Origin: Frankiales bacterium
GTDB lineage: Bacteria; Actinomycetota; Actinomycetes; Mycobacteriales; SCTD01
Length of the DNA: 7,003 nucleotides
Direction of reading: 5' to 3'
Assembly: GCA_025464695.1 (NCBI GenBank)
Contig: JAODNQ010000125.1
Location: forward strand, 1-7,003
The translations under genes and the position numbers were made by a program. Positions 5,874-7,003 of this stretch are shown here, one piece after another. Position 1 is the stretch's first letter; each line of letters opens with the position of its first letter. Below the pieces are notes generated by a model. It made no database searches, was not told the DNA's origin, and saw only the letters and a program-made list of their open reading frames with translations.

Positions 5874-5889
5874 GCGAGAGCCGGCACGA

Positions 5890-6870
5890 TCAGCGGTTGA
5901 AGGACTCCCAGCGAGCTGCCAGCGCGTCGCGGTCGGGCCGGTCCAGGACGCGGTCGGGCAGGTGCAGGCGCTGCCCGTGCATCTCCTGGAGCCCGTGCTT
6001 GAGCATGGGTCCGTCGACCTCGGCAAGCAGGTCCTCGCGCAACTGCACGGTGTAGTCGGGCCGGACGCCGAGGATCTCTCGGTCGTAGGCCGCATGGTGG
6101 ATCTTGCACAGTGCGAGGCCGTTGGAGACGACAGGTTGGCCGGTCTCGGCGTCGCCCATGATGTGGGCGGCGTCCAACAGGTCGGGATGACGGAGGCGGC
6201 AGACGGCGCACGCGGTGTCGTAAGCACGGATCACGCGGGCCCGGAAGACCGGCTGGTGCAGGCGCAGGTTGACCAGTCGCTCGGCGTAGCGGCGCTGGTC
6301 CTCGCTCGGGGCCGCAGGTGACAAGAAGCGGAGGCTCTCGTCCACCGCAAGCTTGACGAAGCGGCCTACCGGGTCGTCCTCGACCACGTACACGGGACAG
6401 CGCGGCACGAAGACGCCTGGGGCTATGCCTTGCAGCAGGATGACAGGCAGGTGCAATCGAGCCGCAGCGCGCAGCTTGCGGTTGTCTCCCGCGTCGACCG
6501 GCTGGTTGCGGTACGCGTAGCGCAACAGGCCGTCCTCAGGATCGAGGTCGTCGTCGTACGGCCCCTTCGGCTGGCTGAGGAGGGACAGCGTCGCCTGAAG
6601 CTGCTGCGGGTTGCGGATGCCTCGGCTCTGGTCGATGAGCTTGAGCTGCTGCCCCTGGTAGGTGAAGGCTTCGAGCTGGGCGCGAGTGATGACGCCGCCG
6701 GCGGACTCGCTCGTGCGAACGACGTAGTCCATCGCCGAGCGGCGGACGTCGACCTCGTCGAGGGGCACGCCGCTGTCTACCAGCGAGAGCTGCACCGGAG
6801 GCAGGCCTCGCCCCAGCTCGGCCGGGGTTGAGGTCCGACACACGCCCTTCTTGTCGGACCCCTCGGGCAT
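5890..6870 (-). CDS. HNH endonuclease, putative restriction-endonuclease family
   Basis: From ATG 6870 this gives 326 residues. The C-terminal HNH nuclease domain (about 205-300) has C221xxC224, the catalytic His in AAHI (His236), Asn250 in SNGLALC, C255xxH258 and His259. That is a complete zinc-ribbon-stabilised beta-beta-alpha-metal fold of the HNH_2 kind. The N-terminal half (about 40-180) contains LLRYAYR (115-121), DNRKLRAA (129-136) and LPVILLQG (141-148). I recall this as the usual partner of such HNH domains in proteins annotated as restriction endonucleases, possibly a recognition domain. The target and any need for DNA modification are unknown, and no methylase gene is adjacent. Third codon positions are somewhat less GC-biased than in the dehydrogenase genes. 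The start is uncertain: the first 35 residues look unconserved and no well-spaced ribosome site precedes ATG 6870. GTG at 6795 or 6768 may be the real start, leaving room for a shared promoter with recC. Confidence 0.85.
   Translation of the reverse strand: MPEGSDKKGVCRTSTPAELGRGLPPVQLSLVDSGVPLDEVDVRRSAMDYVVRTSESAGGVITRAQLEAFTYQGQQLKLIDQSRGIRNPQQLQATLSLLSQPKGPYDDDLDPEDGLLRYAYRNQPVDAGDNRKLRAAARLHLPVILLQGIAPGVFVPRCPVYVVEDDPVGRFVKLAVDESLRFLSPAAPSEDQRRYAERLVNLRLHQPVFRARVIRAYDTACAVCRLRHPDLLDAAHIMGDAETGQPVVSNGLALCKIHHAAYDREILGVRPDYTVQLREDLLAEVDGPMLKHGLQEMHGQRLHLPDRVLDRPDRDALAARWESFNR
6832..6860. promoter_or_regulatory. Inverted repeat at the HNH/recC divergent junction
   Basis: GGTCCGAC (6832-6839) and GTCGGACC (6853-6860) form a perfect 8-bp inverted repeat with a 13-base centre. 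It lies just left of the recC start and inside the first codons of the HNH frame if ATG 6870 is used. It could be an operator controlling both genes. No clear -10/-35 pair is visible near it. Confidence 0.4.
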
Positions 6871-6891
6871 GCTCGGACGCCCGACCCCCTC

Positions 6892-6896
6892 GAGGA
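6892..6896 (+). promoter_or_regulatory. Ribosome site that decides the recC start
   Basis: GAGGA five bases before TTG 6902. The alternative in-frame ATG at 6869 has no comparable site. Confidence 0.5.
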
Positions 6897-6901
6897 CCTC
6901 C

Positions 6902-7003
6902 TTGCTCCACGTCCACCGTTCCTCCTCCGGCTCCGCGCTCGTCGATGCCCTCGGCGACCTGCTGAGCCGGCCCCTCGACGACCCCTTCGCTGCCGAGGTC
7001 GTC
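6902..7003 (+). CDS. recC: RecC, exodeoxyribonuclease V gamma subunit, N-terminus (partial)
   Basis: The first 34 codons of a gene that leaves the window on the right. The product starts MLHVHRS, continues ALVDALGDLLSRPLDDPFAAEVV, and matches the typical opening of actinobacterial RecC (LHVHR, then a DPF-A-EVV strand). RecC is the scaffold and Chi-recognising subunit of the RecBCD helicase-nuclease for double-strand-break repair and degradation of linear foreign DNA. TTG 6902 is chosen because RecC proteins characteristically begin with this LHVHR motif and because GAGGA (6892-6896) sits five bases upstream. An in-frame ATG at 6869 would add 11 residues without a ribosome site and would share bases with the opposing HNH ATG. 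Downstream recB and recD are expected but lie outside the window. Confidence 0.8.
   Translation, partial: MLHVHRSSSGSALVDALGDLLSRPLDDPFAAEVV

Larger units (their letters stand above)
5469..5889. other. 421-bp intergenic region with short inverted repeats
   Basis: The stretch between the HNH gene stop and the SDR start holds no frame with recognisable protein content. It must contain the SDR promoter, but I see no good TANNNT/TTGACA pair. Several short inverted repeats cluster in its right half (5703-5873), described separately. The open frames that cross it have Arg-rich, irregular products and look non-coding. Confidence 0.6.

Noticed and set aside
5580..6227. Minus-strand frame of 215 codons covering the HNH 3' end and part of the intergenic region
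   Set aside because: Out of frame with the HNH gene, which has clear motifs. The intergenic part has no recognisable content or ribosome site.
6869..6901. ATG at 6869 as the recC start
   Set aside because: It lacks a ribosome site, adds 11 residues not typical of RecC, and overlaps the opposing ATG. TTG 6902 fits better.

Overview
The window is high-GC DNA with almost only G or C at third codon positions. GTG and TTG starts and GTGA stop/start overlaps are common. It holds the Cys-rich tail of a coenzyme-B12-dependent ribonucleotide reductase, a RecC start, and Rsb-type stress regulators. This points to an actinomycete (Actinomycetota). A Geodermatophilus-like or neighbouring family is possible, but I cannot fix the genus from this sequence.

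Layout from left to right. (1) Bases 1-84, plus strand: last 27 residues of NrdJ, followed by a near-perfect GC hairpin terminator. (2) Bases 272-3310, minus strand: a three-gene stress-signalling operon transcribed right to left. It encodes an RsbQ-type alpha/beta hydrolase, a PAS-GAF-PP2C-HATPase protein (RsbP fused to an RsbW-type kinase), and a STAS anti-anti-sigma protein (RsbV type). Both junctions are GTGA overlaps. The hydrolase gene has an apparent one-base deletion after codon 30. (3) Bases 3311-3611: about 300 bp without a convincing gene, containing the probable leaderless promoter of the operon and a GC hairpin. (4) Bases 3612-5468, minus strand: an SDR oxidoreductase overlapping a 3-hydroxyisobutyrate-dehydrogenase-like enzyme, then a small possible helix-turn-helix protein. 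(5) Bases 5469-5889: a 421-bp intergenic stretch with nested inverted repeats. (6) Bases 5890-6870, minus strand: an HNH endonuclease of the putative-restriction-endonuclease type. (7) Bases 6902-7003, plus strand: the start of recC, divergent from the HNH gene and running off the window.

How the parts may work together. In Bacillus, RsbQ activates the PAS-PP2C phosphatase RsbP under energy stress. RsbP dephosphorylates RsbV, which then pulls the kinase and anti-sigma factor RsbW off sigma-B. Here RsbQ, RsbP and RsbV counterparts are consecutive genes, and a kinase/anti-sigma domain is fused to the C-terminus of the phosphatase. No sigma factor lies in the window, so the final target is unknown. 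The SDR and hydroxyacid dehydrogenase are probably co-translated and may act in sequence on a small hydroxyacid, but the substrate cannot be read from the sequence.
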